A stretch of DNA of 16,748 bases from an uncultured Clostridia bacterium (GTDB lineage Bacteria; Bacillota; Clostridia; Oscillospirales; Oscillospiraceae): positions 1 through 16,748 of the forward strand of contig CALICR010000103.1 of NCBI GenBank assembly GCA_938049125.1, in the 5' to 3' direction. Of the stretch, positions 1 through 8,630 are shown in pieces. Made by a program: the position numbers and the translations under genes. The notes beneath the pieces are model-generated. The model saw nothing but the letters and a program-made list of their open reading frames with translations, searched no databases and was not told the origin of the DNA. Each line of letters starts with the position of its first letter. Position 1 is the stretch's first letter.

Positions 1-605
1 CCGGCGACAATGCGCTGGGCCAGGCCCTCGGCGATGGCCGTCTTGCCGACGCCCGGCTCGCCGATGAGGCAGGGGTTATTCTTCTGGCGGCGGTTCAGGA
101 TCTGGATGACGCGCTCCGTCTCCGTCTCCCGGCCGATGACCTGGTCGAGGCCGCCAGCGCGGGCCTTGGCCGTCAGGTTCAGGCAGTAGTTGTCGAGAAA
201 TTTCTTCTTTTTCTCGGGGCGGCCCTCCTTGCCCTTGCGGGGCTGCTCGTCCCGGAGCGGCTCCTCCTCGGACTGCGGCGCTTCGCTGCTGCCGAAGAGC
301 TTGTTGAGGAAGGGGAACGTGGCCGTGCGGCTCTCGATCTCATCGTCGTCGTCATCATCGGCGTTCTGGTCGTCGTTCCGGTCCTGCTGCGCGCCGTTGT
401 ACAGGGACATCATCTCGCTGGACATGGCGTCCAGGTCCTCGTCGGTGAGGCCCATGCGCTTCATAATATCGTCCACCTGCTTGAGGCCAAGGTCCTTGGC
501 GCACTTGAGGCAGAGTCCTTCGTTGTAGGTCTTTCCGTTTTCGATCCGCGTCAGAAAGATCACGGCAACGTTTTTGTTGCATTTCGAGCAAAGTGGTGGT
601 GTCAT
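1..605 (-). CDS. Clp ATPase with N-terminal zinc finger (5' part only)
   Basis: This is the first 201 codons of an AAA+ Clp-protease ATP-binding subunit; the gene continues past the left edge. A four-cysteine zinc finger opens the protein (C6-x2-C9 and C32-x2-C35). An acidic, probably disordered linker follows at about residues 75-95 (run of Asp), then a Lys-rich stretch. The start of the first AAA+ domain comes next, with LDQVIGRETETERVIQIL and Walker A GEPGVGKT at residues 182-189. Such ATPases unfold substrates for ClpP in the cytoplasm. The N-terminal zinc finger in place of the usual Clp-N repeats recalls ClpE. The ATG at 605 is preceded by AAAGGAG at good spacing. It lies 24 bases downstream of the DUF5711 gene and is probably co-transcribed. 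Family is certain; ClpE versus ClpC subtype is not, because the second half is missing. Confidence 0.9.
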   Translation of the reverse strand, partial: MTPPLCSKCNKNVAVIFLTRIENGKTYNEGLCLKCAKDLGLKQVDDIMKRMGLTDEDLDAMSSEMMSLYNGAQQDRNDDQNADDDDDDEIESRTATFPFLNKLFGSSEAPQSEEEPLRDEQPRKGKEGRPEKKKKFLDNYCLNLTAKARAGGLDQVIGRETETERVIQILNRRQKNNPCLIGEPGVGKTAIAEGLAQRIVA

Positions 606-629
606 AGTGTTTCTCCTTTTATTGCCCGG

Positions 630-1835
630 TCATTCCGGCAGGTATCGCGTTCCGGACCCGCCGTCCAGCAGGACCACGGAGCCGTCCGCCAGCAGCACGG
701 CGGCGGAGGCGGCCCGCAGCGTCCCGGCGGACGCGCACTGGGCAAGGGTTTCGTCATAGATGCGCAGCCCCGACGGCGTCAGCACCGCGCAGAGGTCCCC
801 GGCGGCGGAGAGGGAGAGCAGCTCCTCCTCCAGCGTCAGCCGCGCCGTGACCGCCGCCCGGCAGTCCAGCGCCACAAGCTCCGTGCGGCTGCCGGCCCCG
901 TAGGGACTGAGGGCCAGCAGCAGACCGCCGTCCCAGCCGGTTCTCCAGTCCCGGAGGGCCGCGCCGCCGTAGTCATAGCTTCCAAGCAGCGTGCCGCCGC
1001 GGTCAAAGAGCACGGCGCTCCCCTCCCCGACGGCACAGACGGTGTCCCCGTCCAGAAACCGCAGATCCAGGATGAGCTGGCTGCCCAGGGAGACCTCGCA
1101 GAGCGGGTCCTCCTGATCGGTGGCAAAGAGCACGGCGGTGCTCTCAAAATTGCCGCCCGCCTGGCCCAGGGCCGCGGCACAGAGCAGGTCTGCGTCCTCG
1201 GAGACGGCGCATTGACTGAAGTATCGTGTGTAGGAATGATAGCGGTAAATTTGCCGCTGGCGGCGGTCCAGCACCGTGAGCAGCGTTTCGCCGTCCTGGC
1301 CCAGCTCCGCATAGCAGACGGCCCCGCCGACGGAGACGTCCGCATCCAGCAGCGTCCCCTCGGTCTCCTGATCCAGGAGCACGGCGCCAGCTTCGTCGAT
1401 GGCCGCCAGGCGGTTCCCGCCCGCGTCGCAGGCCAGGGCCATCCGCCCCCCGGTCACAAGCAGCGGCGTCGGCAGCGCGGCCTGAACCGCGCCCAGCACG
1501 GTCCCGCTGCGGTCAAAGACCGTCAGGCCGTCCCCTGCCGCGGTGACGAAGGCATCTCCGAGGGCGGCGTAGGCGTTGTATTTTCCCTCCACGAAGCGGA
1601 AGGTATTCTCCTCCTCCGGCGCGGCGTAAGAAAAGGTCCCGTGCCGCCGGGCCGGGGCGATCCGGTCCCGCAGGGCCAGCAGCCCGAGGACCAGCGCCGC
1701 TGCCGCCAGCAGCCCGGCCAGCAGCAGCACCCGCCGGAGCGGGACCGGAGCAGTCTTCTGCGCCTGCGCCGGGCGCAGGGGCGTTCCGAGTTCTGTTTCG
1801 TTGATCGGTCCTGTCTGCCGTTCATTCTCCGACAT
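630..1835 (-). CDS. DUF5711-type membrane-anchored beta-propeller-like protein
   Basis: The product has 401 residues: a short hydrophilic N-terminus, one transmembrane segment at about residues 36-55 (VLLLAGLLAAAALVLGLLAL), and a large extracytoplasmic domain. That domain is built of repeating short beta-strand units (patterns like VLFDRGGTLLGSYDYGG and LTVFDRSGTVLGAV), which suggests a beta-propeller. The layout matches the uncharacterised DUF5711 family of Clostridia; this is recognition by pattern, and function is unknown. An in-frame ATG lies 18 bases upstream at 1853, but GGGGAGG sits at proper distance from the ATG at 1835, so I use the latter. The gene overlaps the end of truA by 14 bases, which implies translational coupling. 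No catalytic motif is visible. Confidence 0.75.
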   Translation of the reverse strand: MSENERQTGPINETELGTPLRPAQAQKTAPVPLRRVLLLAGLLAAAALVLGLLALRDRIAPARRHGTFSYAAPEEENTFRFVEGKYNAYAALGDAFVTAAGDGLTVFDRSGTVLGAVQAALPTPLLVTGGRMALACDAGGNRLAAIDEAGAVLLDQETEGTLLDADVSVGGAVCYAELGQDGETLLTVLDRRQRQIYRYHSYTRYFSQCAVSEDADLLCAAALGQAGGNFESTAVLFATDQEDPLCEVSLGSQLILDLRFLDGDTVCAVGEGSAVLFDRGGTLLGSYDYGGAALRDWRTGWDGGLLLALSPYGAGSRTELVALDCRAAVTARLTLEEELLSLSAAGDLCAVLTPSGLRIYDETLAQCASAGTLRAASAAVLLADGSVVLLDGGSGTRYLPE

Positions 1836-2589
1836 GGAAGGAGACCTCCCCATCCTCGTACCAGAGCTTCGTCATGTAAAGCCCGCCGGGCGGCACCGTC
1901 GGACCGGCGGCGGTGCGGTCGCCCCGCGCCAGGATCGCGCCGATGTCCTCGGGCCGAAGCTTCCCCTCCGCGGCATAGACCACGGTGCCGGCCATGGCCC
2001 TGGCCATGTTGTAGAGGAAGCCGTTGGCACAGACGCGCAGGGAGATCAGGTTCCCCTGCCGCTCCACCTCGTAATAGTATACCGTACGGACCGTGGATTT
2101 GACGTCGGTTCCTACCGAACGCACCGCAGCAAAATCGTGGGTGCCCACAAATTGCTGTCCAGCGCGCTGCATGACGGTCTCGTCCAGGTGCTTGGGATAG
2201 AGCCAGGCACGGTTGACGTAGAAGGGGTCCCGGATGTGGGAGTTATAGATGAGATAGGTATATTCCTTCCGCGCGCAGGAGCCGATGGCATTGAAGTGCT
2301 CCGGCACCTCCCGCGCGCCGGTGACGGCAATGTCGTCGGGCAGATGGGTGTTGAGGGCGTAGGGGATGCGGTCCGTGGGGATGCGGGCGTCGGTGAAGAA
2401 GTTCGCCACGTAGACCCGGGCGTGAACGCCCGCATCGGTGCGGCCGCAGCCCGTCATGCGGACCGGATGGCCCAGGACGGCGGAGGCCGCCTGCTCCAGG
2501 GTCTCCTGGATCGTACGCTCCGTCTTCTGGATCTGGAAGCCGTGGTAGGCCGTGCCCTCGTATTTCAGAAAAAGTGCGATATTCCGCAA
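1822..2589 (-). CDS. truA: tRNA pseudouridine(38-40) synthase TruA
   Basis: TruA converts uridines 38-40 of the tRNA anticodon arm to pseudouridine. The 255-residue protein has the usual family length. It carries the catalytic motif GRTDAGVHA at residues 49-57 with the nucleophilic Asp at 52, and the family N-terminus IALFLKYEGTAYHGFQIQ. The start codon is TTG at 2589-2587, preceded by AGGAGG at about 8 bases. That SD lies just upstream of the start and next to the ecfT stop codon, so the genes are tightly packed. Its place directly after ecfA1-ecfA2-ecfT is the conserved Firmicutes arrangement, although the rplM-rpsI pair that often follows is replaced here by a DUF5711 gene. Confidence 0.96.
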   Translation of the reverse strand: MRNIALFLKYEGTAYHGFQIQKTERTIQETLEQAASAVLGHPVRMTGCGRTDAGVHARVYVANFFTDARIPTDRIPYALNTHLPDDIAVTGAREVPEHFNAIGSCARKEYTYLIYNSHIRDPFYVNRAWLYPKHLDETVMQRAGQQFVGTHDFAAVRSVGTDVKSTVRTVYYYEVERQGNLISLRVCANGFLYNMARAMAGTVVYAAEGKLRPEDIGAILARGDRTAAGPTVPPGGLYMTKLWYEDGEVSFHVGE

Positions 2590-2602
2590 GCGAAGCCTCC
2601 TG

Positions 2603-3406
2603 TCAGAGCCCGAAGGCCTTGAGCACGATCACTGCGGCCAGCAGCGCCGTGCCGAGGGCGAGGGTCCCGTAGTCCCGCCCGGCCATGGTGAGGTGGTTCA
2701 TTCTCGTCCGGCCCACGCCGCCGCGGTAGCAGCGGCACTCCATGGCCGTGGCCAGCTCATCGGCCCGGCTGAAGGAGGAGATGAAGAGCGGCACCAAAAT
2801 GGGGATCAGCGCCTTGGCGCGCTGGATAAGGTTGCCGGACTCGAAGTCCGCGCCCCGGGCCTTCTGGGCCGACATGATCTTGTCCGTCTCCTCGATGAGC
2901 GTCGGGATGAAGCGCAGGGCGATGCACATCATCATGGCCAGCTCATGGACCGGCACATGGATCTTTTTCAGCGGGTTCAGCAGCAGCTCCAGCCCGTCCG
3001 TCAGGGCGATGGGCGAGGTGGTGTAGGTCAGGAGGAAGGTACCCGCGATGAGCAGCATGATCCGGCTGACCATGAAGAAGGCGCTGATGATGCCCTGCTT
3101 CGTAATGGTGAAGATCCAGAAGGAGACGAGCACGTCGCCCTTCGTATAGAAGAGGTTCAGCACCGCCGTCAGGATGATGATGATGAGCAGCGGCTTGAGG
3201 CCGCGGAACAGGGCCGAGACCTTCACTCTCGAGAGCGCCACCGCAGCGGCCAGGAACAGGAACACCAGTCCATAGGAGATTGGTCCCTTGGCGATGAACA
3301 GCGCCGCGATGTAGACGATGGTCAGGATGAGCTTCGTCCGGGGGTCCAGCTTATGGACCACGGTGTCGCCGGGGAAATACTGGCCCAGCGTGATGTCCTT
3401 CAGCAT
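2603..3406 (-). CDS. ecfT: ECF transporter transmembrane component EcfT
   Basis: EcfT is the membrane scaffold of energy-coupling-factor importers, linking the EcfA1/EcfA2 ATPases to interchangeable substrate-binding S proteins. The 267-residue protein has five or so hydrophobic segments (about residues 27-60, 70-90, 105-130 and the C-terminal 245-265). Two cytoplasmic coupling motifs are visible: the first reads KARGAD, and the second ECRCYRGG, a Cys-rich variant of the common A-x-x-A-R-G/Y-R-G pattern. Its ATG overlaps the ecfA2 stop by 7 bases (ATGCTGA), showing translational coupling. No S component is encoded nearby, as expected for a group II module shared by several S proteins encoded elsewhere. 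Confidence 0.95.
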   Translation of the reverse strand: MLKDITLGQYFPGDTVVHKLDPRTKLILTIVYIAALFIAKGPISYGLVFLFLAAAVALSRVKVSALFRGLKPLLIIIILTAVLNLFYTKGDVLVSFWIFTITKQGIISAFFMVSRIMLLIAGTFLLTYTTSPIALTDGLELLLNPLKKIHVPVHELAMMMCIALRFIPTLIEETDKIMSAQKARGADFESGNLIQRAKALIPILVPLFISSFSRADELATAMECRCYRGGVGRTRMNHLTMAGRDYGTLALGTALLAAVIVLKAFGL

Positions 3407-4272
3407 TTTGCCGCGCCCCCTTTCCCGCCGAGGAGCTGGCGCTTCGCCTGCTCCACGGTGTAGACGGCGGGGTCCACGTCCATGCCCAGCTCCCGCAGCC
3501 GGAGGAACAGCCGCGTGATCTGCGGCACATCAAGGCCCATGGCCAGCAGCTCCTCCGCCCGGGAGAAGACCTCCGGCGGCGTGCCGTCCATGGCGATGTG
3601 GCTGTCGTTCACGACGACGATGCGCTCGGCGTTGCCCGCGACCTCCTCCATGCTGTGGCTGACCATGACGATGGCCGCGCCGTGGGCCGCCTGGAAGTCC
3701 CGGATATTTTTTAAGATTTCCCGGCTGCCCCGGGGATCGAGCCCCGCCGTCGGCTCGTCGAGGATCAGGACCTCCGGCTCCATGGCGATGACGCCGGCAA
3801 TGGCCACCCGGCGCTTCTGACCGCCGGACAGCTCAAAGGGCGACAGCTCCAGCAGGGCTTCGTCGATGCCGACGAAGCCGATGGCCTCCCGGATGCGGCG
3901 GTCTACCTCTTTGTCGTCCAGGCCCATATTCTTTGGGCCGAAGGCGATGTCCTTATAGACCGTCTCCTCGAAGAGCTGGTACTCCGGGTACTGGAACACC
4001 AGGCCGATGCGGAACCGGGCTTTGCGCAGGAACTCCTTGCTCTGAAAGAGGTCCTCGCCGTCCACCAGGACCTGGCCGGACGTGGGCTTCAGAAGCCCGT
4101 TGAGATGCTGAATGAGCGTGGATTTGCCGGAGCCGGTATGGCCGATGACGCCGAGGAATTCTCCCCGTTCCACGCGAAAATCAACTCGATCCAGGGCGCA
4201 GTGCTCAAAGGGCGTACCTGCGCCGTAGACATGGCAGAGCTGCCGTGTCTCAATGATGGGAGCCAATGGCAT
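3400..4272 (-). CDS. ecfA2: ECF transporter ATPase EcfA2
   Basis: This is one of the two ABC-type ATPases that power the ECF importer. In 290 residues it shows Walker A GHTGSGKST at 44-52, the Q-loop Gln at 94 (LVFQYPEYQLF), signature LSGGQ at 148-152, Walker B VLILDE at 168-173 with catalytic Glu 173, and the switch His at about 206 (VSHSMEE). The YPEYQLFEETVYKDIAFGP stretch is typical of the EcfA2 (A') subunit. The ATG at 4272 has a GGAGGAAC SD. It lies 21 bases downstream of ecfA1 and overlaps ecfT. All catalytic residues are intact. Confidence 0.95.
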   Translation of the reverse strand: MPLAPIIETRQLCHVYGAGTPFEHCALDRVDFRVERGEFLGVIGHTGSGKSTLIQHLNGLLKPTSGQVLVDGEDLFQSKEFLRKARFRIGLVFQYPEYQLFEETVYKDIAFGPKNMGLDDKEVDRRIREAIGFVGIDEALLELSPFELSGGQKRRVAIAGVIAMEPEVLILDEPTAGLDPRGSREILKNIRDFQAAHGAAIVMVSHSMEEVAGNAERIVVVNDSHIAMDGTPPEVFSRAEELLAMGLDVPQITRLFLRLRELGMDVDPAVYTVEQAKRQLLGGKGGAAKC

Positions 4273-4293
4273 GTTCCTCCGATTTCTTTGGGG

Positions 4294-5145
4294 TCAGGCC
4301 TCTGCCAGCTTGCTGTGCACGAGTGCCTGCGCACATTCTTCCACGGAGAGCGCGTCCAGGGGGAAGTTCCAGCCCGCCTGGTTCAGCGCATAGAGCAGCG
4401 CCGTGGTATCCGGGACGCTGAGTCCCACGCTGCGGAGCAGTTCCACCTGAGAGAAGACCGCCTTCGGCGTGCCGTCCGCCGCGATGCGGCCGCCGTCCAT
4501 GACGACGACGCGGTCGGCCTCCGCCGCTTCGGGCATATGGTGGGTGATGAGGACGATGGTGATGCCCTCGCGGTTCAGGCGCTTCACCGTCTCGATGACG
4601 TCGCGCTGGCCCTGGGGGTCCAGCATGGCCGTCGGCTCGTCCAGCACGATGCACCGGGGCCGCATGGCGATGACGCCCGCGATGGCGATGCGCTGCTTCT
4701 GGCCGCCGGAGAGCAGGTGCGGCGCGTGCCGCCGGTAGTCCTCCATGCCAACGAGGCGGAGCGCCTCGTCCACCCGGCGGCGGATCTCCTTCGGCTCCAC
4801 GCCGAGGTTCTCCGGGGCGAAGGCCACGTCCTCCTCCACGACGTTGGAGACGATTTGGTTGTCCGGATTCTGGAACACCATGCCTACGGTCCTGCGGACC
4901 TTATAGAGCAGCGCCTCGTCCCGGGTGTCGAGACCGAAGACGGTCACGGAGCCGCCGGTGGGGAGCAGAATGGCGTTGCAGTGCTTGGCGAGGGTGGATT
5001 TGCCGCAGCCGTTGTGGCCAAGCACCGCCACGAAGCTGCCCTCCTCGATGGTGAGGTTCAGCCCGTCGAAGATCGGGACGCTGACGCGTCCCTCCGCCGG
5101 GGGATAGGAGAAGCTCAGGTTCTCCACGGTAATTGCATTGCTCAT
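4294..5145 (-). CDS. ecfA1: ECF transporter ATPase EcfA1
   Basis: This is the second ATPase of the ECF module, pairing with EcfA2 as a heterodimer under EcfT. In 283 residues it has Walker A GHNGCGKST at 43-51, Q-loop Gln 92 in the EcfA1-typical FQNPDNQIVSNVVEEDVAFA segment, signature LSGGQ at 145-149, Walker B ending in Asp169-Glu170, and switch His 202 (ITHHMPEAAEADRVVVM). The ATG at 5145 is preceded by AAGGAAG. It follows the methyltransferase stop by 17 bases, so it belongs to the same transcript. In many Firmicutes this gene follows rplQ; that neighbour is absent here. Confidence 0.95.
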   Translation of the reverse strand: MSNAITVENLSFSYPPAEGRVSVPIFDGLNLTIEEGSFVAVLGHNGCGKSTLAKHCNAILLPTGGSVTVFGLDTRDEALLYKVRRTVGMVFQNPDNQIVSNVVEEDVAFAPENLGVEPKEIRRRVDEALRLVGMEDYRRHAPHLLSGGQKQRIAIAGVIAMRPRCIVLDEPTAMLDPQGQRDVIETVKRLNREGITIVLITHHMPEAAEADRVVVMDGGRIAADGTPKAVFSQVELLRSVGLSVPDTTALLYALNQAGWNFPLDALSVEECAQALVHSKLAEA

Positions 5146-5162
5146 CGCACGCTTCCTTTTTC

Positions 5163-6026
5163 TCAGTCTGCGACCCAGCGGCCCGCGGAGCCGCAGGGCA
5201 GCGTGAGTCCGGAGTCCGTGACCGGGAGGCCCAGCTCATCGCACTCCGAATGGCCCCGGAACCGGCGTCCGAGGACGCTGTCCAGGAGATAGCCCAGCAC
5301 CGAGGGCGCAAGGCCCGTGGTGTAGGAATTGATGATGACGAAAAGCGGCTCGTCCGACAGCACGCCGGACACCAGCTCCACGAAGGGATAGAGGTCGTGC
5401 TCCAGCTTCCAGATCTCGCCGGAGGGTCCGCGGCCGTAGGACGGCGGGTCCATAATGATGGCGTCGTAGCGCTTTCCGCGGCGAATTTCCCGCTCCACGA
5501 ACTTGGCACAGTCGTCCACAATCCAGCGGATGGGCACGGCCTCAAGGCCCGAGGACTTCGCGTTTTCCCGCGCCCAGGCCACCATTCCCCGGGCCGCATC
5601 CACGTGGCAGACCGAGGCTCCCGCCGAGGCGGCGGCCAGTGTGGCGCCGCCGGTGTAGGCGAAGAGATTCAGCACCTGGATGGGCCGCCCGGCGCTCCGG
5701 ATCTTCTCGCGGATAAAATCCCAGTTGGCCGCCTGCTCCGGGAACACGCCCGTGTGCTTGAAATTCATGGGCTTAACGTTGAACGTCAGCTCCTCATAGC
5801 GGACCTGCCAGCGCTCGGGCAGCTTCTTCTGCGCCCACTGGCCGCCGCCGGTGGAGGACCTGGCGTAGCGCGCATGGTAGCGCTTCCAGCGCGGGTCCTC
5901 CCGCGGGGTGTTCCAAATCACCTGGGGGTCCGGCCGCACAAGGATGTAGTCTCCCCAGCGCTCTAGCTTCTCCCCGGCCGAGGTGTCCAGCACCTCATAA
6001 TCCTTCCATTTGTCCGCTCTCCACAT
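5163..6026 (-). CDS. class I SAM methyltransferase, RlmI/RlmK-like (COG1092 type)
   Basis: This is a probable RNA methyltransferase of the RlmI/RlmK-like group, using S-adenosylmethionine in a Rossmann fold. The 287-residue protein has motif I at 118-130 (VLNLFAYTGGATL), an acidic motif II (HVDAARGMVAWARENA, about 141-156), VDDCAKFVEREIRRG at about 170-184, and catalytic-type motif IV MDPPSYG at 192-198. The N-terminus lacks the full PUA domain of RlmI and begins instead with a short beta-rich segment (DYILVRPDPQVIW). Substrate cannot be told from sequence; 23S rRNA is the usual target in this family. The ATG at 6026 has AGGAG seven bases upstream. It sits 34 bases after the PBP stop and 17 before ecfA1. 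Confidence 0.85.
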   Translation of the reverse strand: MWRADKWKDYEVLDTSAGEKLERWGDYILVRPDPQVIWNTPREDPRWKRYHARYARSSTGGGQWAQKKLPERWQVRYEELTFNVKPMNFKHTGVFPEQAANWDFIREKIRSAGRPIQVLNLFAYTGGATLAAASAGASVCHVDAARGMVAWARENAKSSGLEAVPIRWIVDDCAKFVEREIRRGKRYDAIIMDPPSYGRGPSGEIWKLEHDLYPFVELVSGVLSDEPLFVIINSYTTGLAPSVLGYLLDSVLGRRFRGHSECDELGLPVTDSGLTLPCGSAGRWVAD

Positions 6027-6060
6027 GGCGTACTCCTAAGTAATCAGTTTATCCGGCGCG

Positions 6061-8571
6061 TCATTGCAGACGCCGCACACCGCCGGTCTCCGGCGCGGTG
6101 GTTCCAGTGTTCCCGTCGTCACCGTCGTCGCCGTCGTCGCCGCTTTCCCTGCGGCCCGCCTCGACACCTTCCTCGACCAGCTGTTGCCAGGTCTTGACAT
6201 CGACCCTCTCCACATGGAGCATACAGGCCATGTTCTCCGCGTCCGGCGTCGTCGTCTCTGGCAGGACATAGCCCGCAGGCGGCTCTCCGGCGTAGTTATA
6301 CTGCTGGTCCTCCACGACGATGCCGCCGATGGGATAGAACCGCTCCACCGAGAGCATACCGACCTGGTAGATGGAGCCGGGGGCCTGCTGGCGGCAGTAT
6401 TCCGTGGCGCGCTGGTGGGAGACGCCGCAGATATCGACCATCTTATGGGTCGTGCAGCTCTCCTCCGGCACGTCCTCCAGGGCCAGGAGGCCCGTCACCG
6501 TCCGGTCGCCCCGGGCGTCGGCCCGGCAGGCATCCGTGGCCAGCAGGCCGCTGTCCTGGCAGTAGCTGAAGGAGACGACGTAGCCCGGCTGCTCGAACTC
6601 CGCCGGGGCCAGGTCCGCATGGATGGCCTGCATGACGCGCTTCCAGAGCGTGGTGGCCGGGTTGCCGCTGCCGTCGGTGGTGACGACGCTCTCCGGCGTG
6701 TCGTAGCCGGTCCAGAGCACGGCGGTATAGTAGGGCGTGTAGCCCGCGAACCAGCGGTCACAGTCGTCGGAGGTCGTGCCCGTCTTGCCGGCCACGGCGA
6801 TGCCCTCCAGGGCGGTCTCGGTGCCGGTGCCCGTGGGACTCTCCACGGTGGCCTCCATCATGTGCGTGAGGTACCAGGCGCTCTTCTCGCTGACGGCCTG
6901 GTGCGTCTCCTGCTCCTGCTCCAGGATGGTCTCGCCGGAGCGGCTCACAACCTTGGTGAAGGTCCGGCCCTGACGGTAGACGCCCTGGTTGGCAAAGGCG
7001 GCGTAGGCCTGGGCCAGGGTCTTGACGGTCATACCGTCGGTGAGGCTGCCGAGGCCCATGCCCCAGAGGGTCAGGTCCGTGAGGTTGCCGCGTTTCTCCA
7101 CAAAGGTCGAAACGCCGAAGCGCTCCTGCGCGAAATCATAGCAGGCCTGCGGCCCCAGCTCATCCACGAGCCGGACGGCCACGGTGTTGAGGGACTCGGC
7201 CACCGCCGTGGTCATGTCCACGAGGCCCTGGTAGCGCCCGTTGGCGTTGCGGGGCCAGCAGCTGCCGCTGTCCACGAAGTTGATGGGCGCATCGTCGCGC
7301 ACGGAGACCGGCGTGATCAGCCCCTGCTCCAGGGCCGGGGCGAAGACCGTCAGCGGCTTGATGACAGAGCCTGGCTGGAGCAGGCTCTGGGTGGCGCGGT
7401 TCAGCGTCAGAGTGCCCGTCTTCTCGCCGGTGCCGCCGACCTGGGCGACGATATCGCCGGTCTTGTTGTCGATGACCATCATGGCGCCCTGGAGCTGCTG
7501 GCTGCTCTCGGTGGCGGGCAGGCTGTCCAGGTCCTCGAAGACCTGCTCCAGCTCCGTCTGCACGTCGAAATCGACGGTGGAATAGATGGAATAGCCGCCG
7601 GAGGTGACGGTGTCATAGGCCGTCTCGTAATCGTAACCCGTCTTCTCCATCAGGGCGGAGATGACGTCCCGCAGCACCTGGTCCACGGCGTAGGAATAGT
7701 AGCCGTTGGCGCTGTCGTAGGCGCTGTTGCTGGCGGAGTGGAAGTCCATTTTCTCATTCAGCGCCGCCTGATAGTCCTCCTCGGTCAGGATATAGCCCTG
7801 CTTGTACATCTGGTTCAGAATGGTCTCCTGGCGCTTGCGGTTGTTCTCGGGGTAGATATAGGGGTCGTAGGCCGAGGGGTTGTTCGTAATGCCGATGAGG
7901 CTGGCGCATTCCGCCGTGGAGAGATCCCAGACGTCCTTGCCGAAGTATTTGAGCGCTGCGCTCTCCACGCCGTAGCAGCCCTCGCCGAGGTAGATGGTAT
8001 TGAGGTACATCTCCATGATGTCGGCCTTGCTGTAGTCCTCCTCCAGCTTGAGGGCACGGTAGATCTCCGTCAGCTTGCGGCGGACGGTCACGTCGTCGTC
8101 GCCGGTGAGGTTCTTGACGAGCTGCTGGGTGACGGTGGAGCCGCCGAAGGAGGAGCGGCCGATGAACATGCTGCCGCAGGCCTTGATGGTCCGCAGCCAG
8201 TCCACGCCGGAGTGCTCGAAGAACCGCTTGTCCTCGATGGACACGCAGGCGAAGATAAGGTCCTTTGGGATCTTCTCATAATCGGTCCAGATGCGGTTCT
8301 CCGTGGCGTAGAGCCGCTGGAGCTCCTTCCACTCGCCGCTGCTCCGGTCCTGATAGTAGATGACGGAGGTCTCGTCCAGCGTGTAGTCCTCCAGCTTGAG
8401 GTAGGACTGCCGCGTGAGGTCCGACTTGGCCCAGTGGAAAAAATAGATGCAGAAAATGCCGAAGGTCACTGCGCCGAGGAGGATAAGCGTCCCCAGCACC
8501 CGCAGGATGCCGCGCAGCACCCTGCGCCCCTTCCCGCCGGAAGTCCGTTCCTTTTTTTGTCCTCTGGCCAT
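6061..8571 (-). CDS. class A penicillin-binding protein (PBP1A-type)
   Basis: This is a bifunctional peptidoglycan synthase anchored in the membrane. The 836-residue protein has a basic N-terminus and one transmembrane helix (about 22-47). The GT51 glycosyltransferase domain has EDKRFFEHSGVD at 113-124 (catalytic Glu113), GGSTVTQQLVKNL at 143-155 and the IMEMYLN motif with Glu187. The transpeptidase domain has S402-V-I-K405, S460-L-N462 and K596-T-G-T. The C-terminus carries scattered cysteines (671, 682, 706, 715, 726, 783) and a GDDGDDGDDG repeat. I start at the ATG at 8571, which has AAGGAGG seven bases before it. An in-frame ATG at 8634 has no SD and lies at or before the predicted transcription start. 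It is first in the eight-gene directon. Confidence 0.95.
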   Translation of the reverse strand: MARGQKKERTSGGKGRRVLRGILRVLGTLILLGAVTFGIFCIYFFHWAKSDLTRQSYLKLEDYTLDETSVIYYQDRSSGEWKELQRLYATENRIWTDYEKIPKDLIFACVSIEDKRFFEHSGVDWLRTIKACGSMFIGRSSFGGSTVTQQLVKNLTGDDDVTVRRKLTEIYRALKLEEDYSKADIMEMYLNTIYLGEGCYGVESAALKYFGKDVWDLSTAECASLIGITNNPSAYDPYIYPENNRKRQETILNQMYKQGYILTEEDYQAALNEKMDFHSASNSAYDSANGYYSYAVDQVLRDVISALMEKTGYDYETAYDTVTSGGYSIYSTVDFDVQTELEQVFEDLDSLPATESSQQLQGAMMVIDNKTGDIVAQVGGTGEKTGTLTLNRATQSLLQPGSVIKPLTVFAPALEQGLITPVSVRDDAPINFVDSGSCWPRNANGRYQGLVDMTTAVAESLNTVAVRLVDELGPQACYDFAQERFGVSTFVEKRGNLTDLTLWGMGLGSLTDGMTVKTLAQAYAAFANQGVYRQGRTFTKVVSRSGETILEQEQETHQAVSEKSAWYLTHMMEATVESPTGTGTETALEGIAVAGKTGTTSDDCDRWFAGYTPYYTAVLWTGYDTPESVVTTDGSGNPATTLWKRVMQAIHADLAPAEFEQPGYVVSFSYCQDSGLLATDACRADARGDRTVTGLLALEDVPEESCTTHKMVDICGVSHQRATEYCRQQAPGSIYQVGMLSVERFYPIGGIVVEDQQYNYAGEPPAGYVLPETTTPDAENMACMLHVERVDVKTWQQLVEEGVEAGRRESGDDGDDGDDGNTGTTAPETGGVRRLQ

Positions 8572-8630
8572 TCTGGTTCCTCCTTTTCCTGCCGGTCCGA
8601 TCTTGATGGCCGGGTCGTATAGATATAGGT

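Noticed and set aside
4105..5292. 395-codon plus-strand open frame opposite ecfA1/ecfA2
   Set aside because: It spans two confident ABC ATPase genes on the other strand and has no recognisable domain.
6064..8622. An 852-codon plus-strand open frame opposite the PBP gene
   Set aside because: The minus strand carries all GT51 and transpeptidase motifs in order. The plus-strand product is His/Gly/Val-rich mirror-frame sequence with no ribosome-binding site of note.
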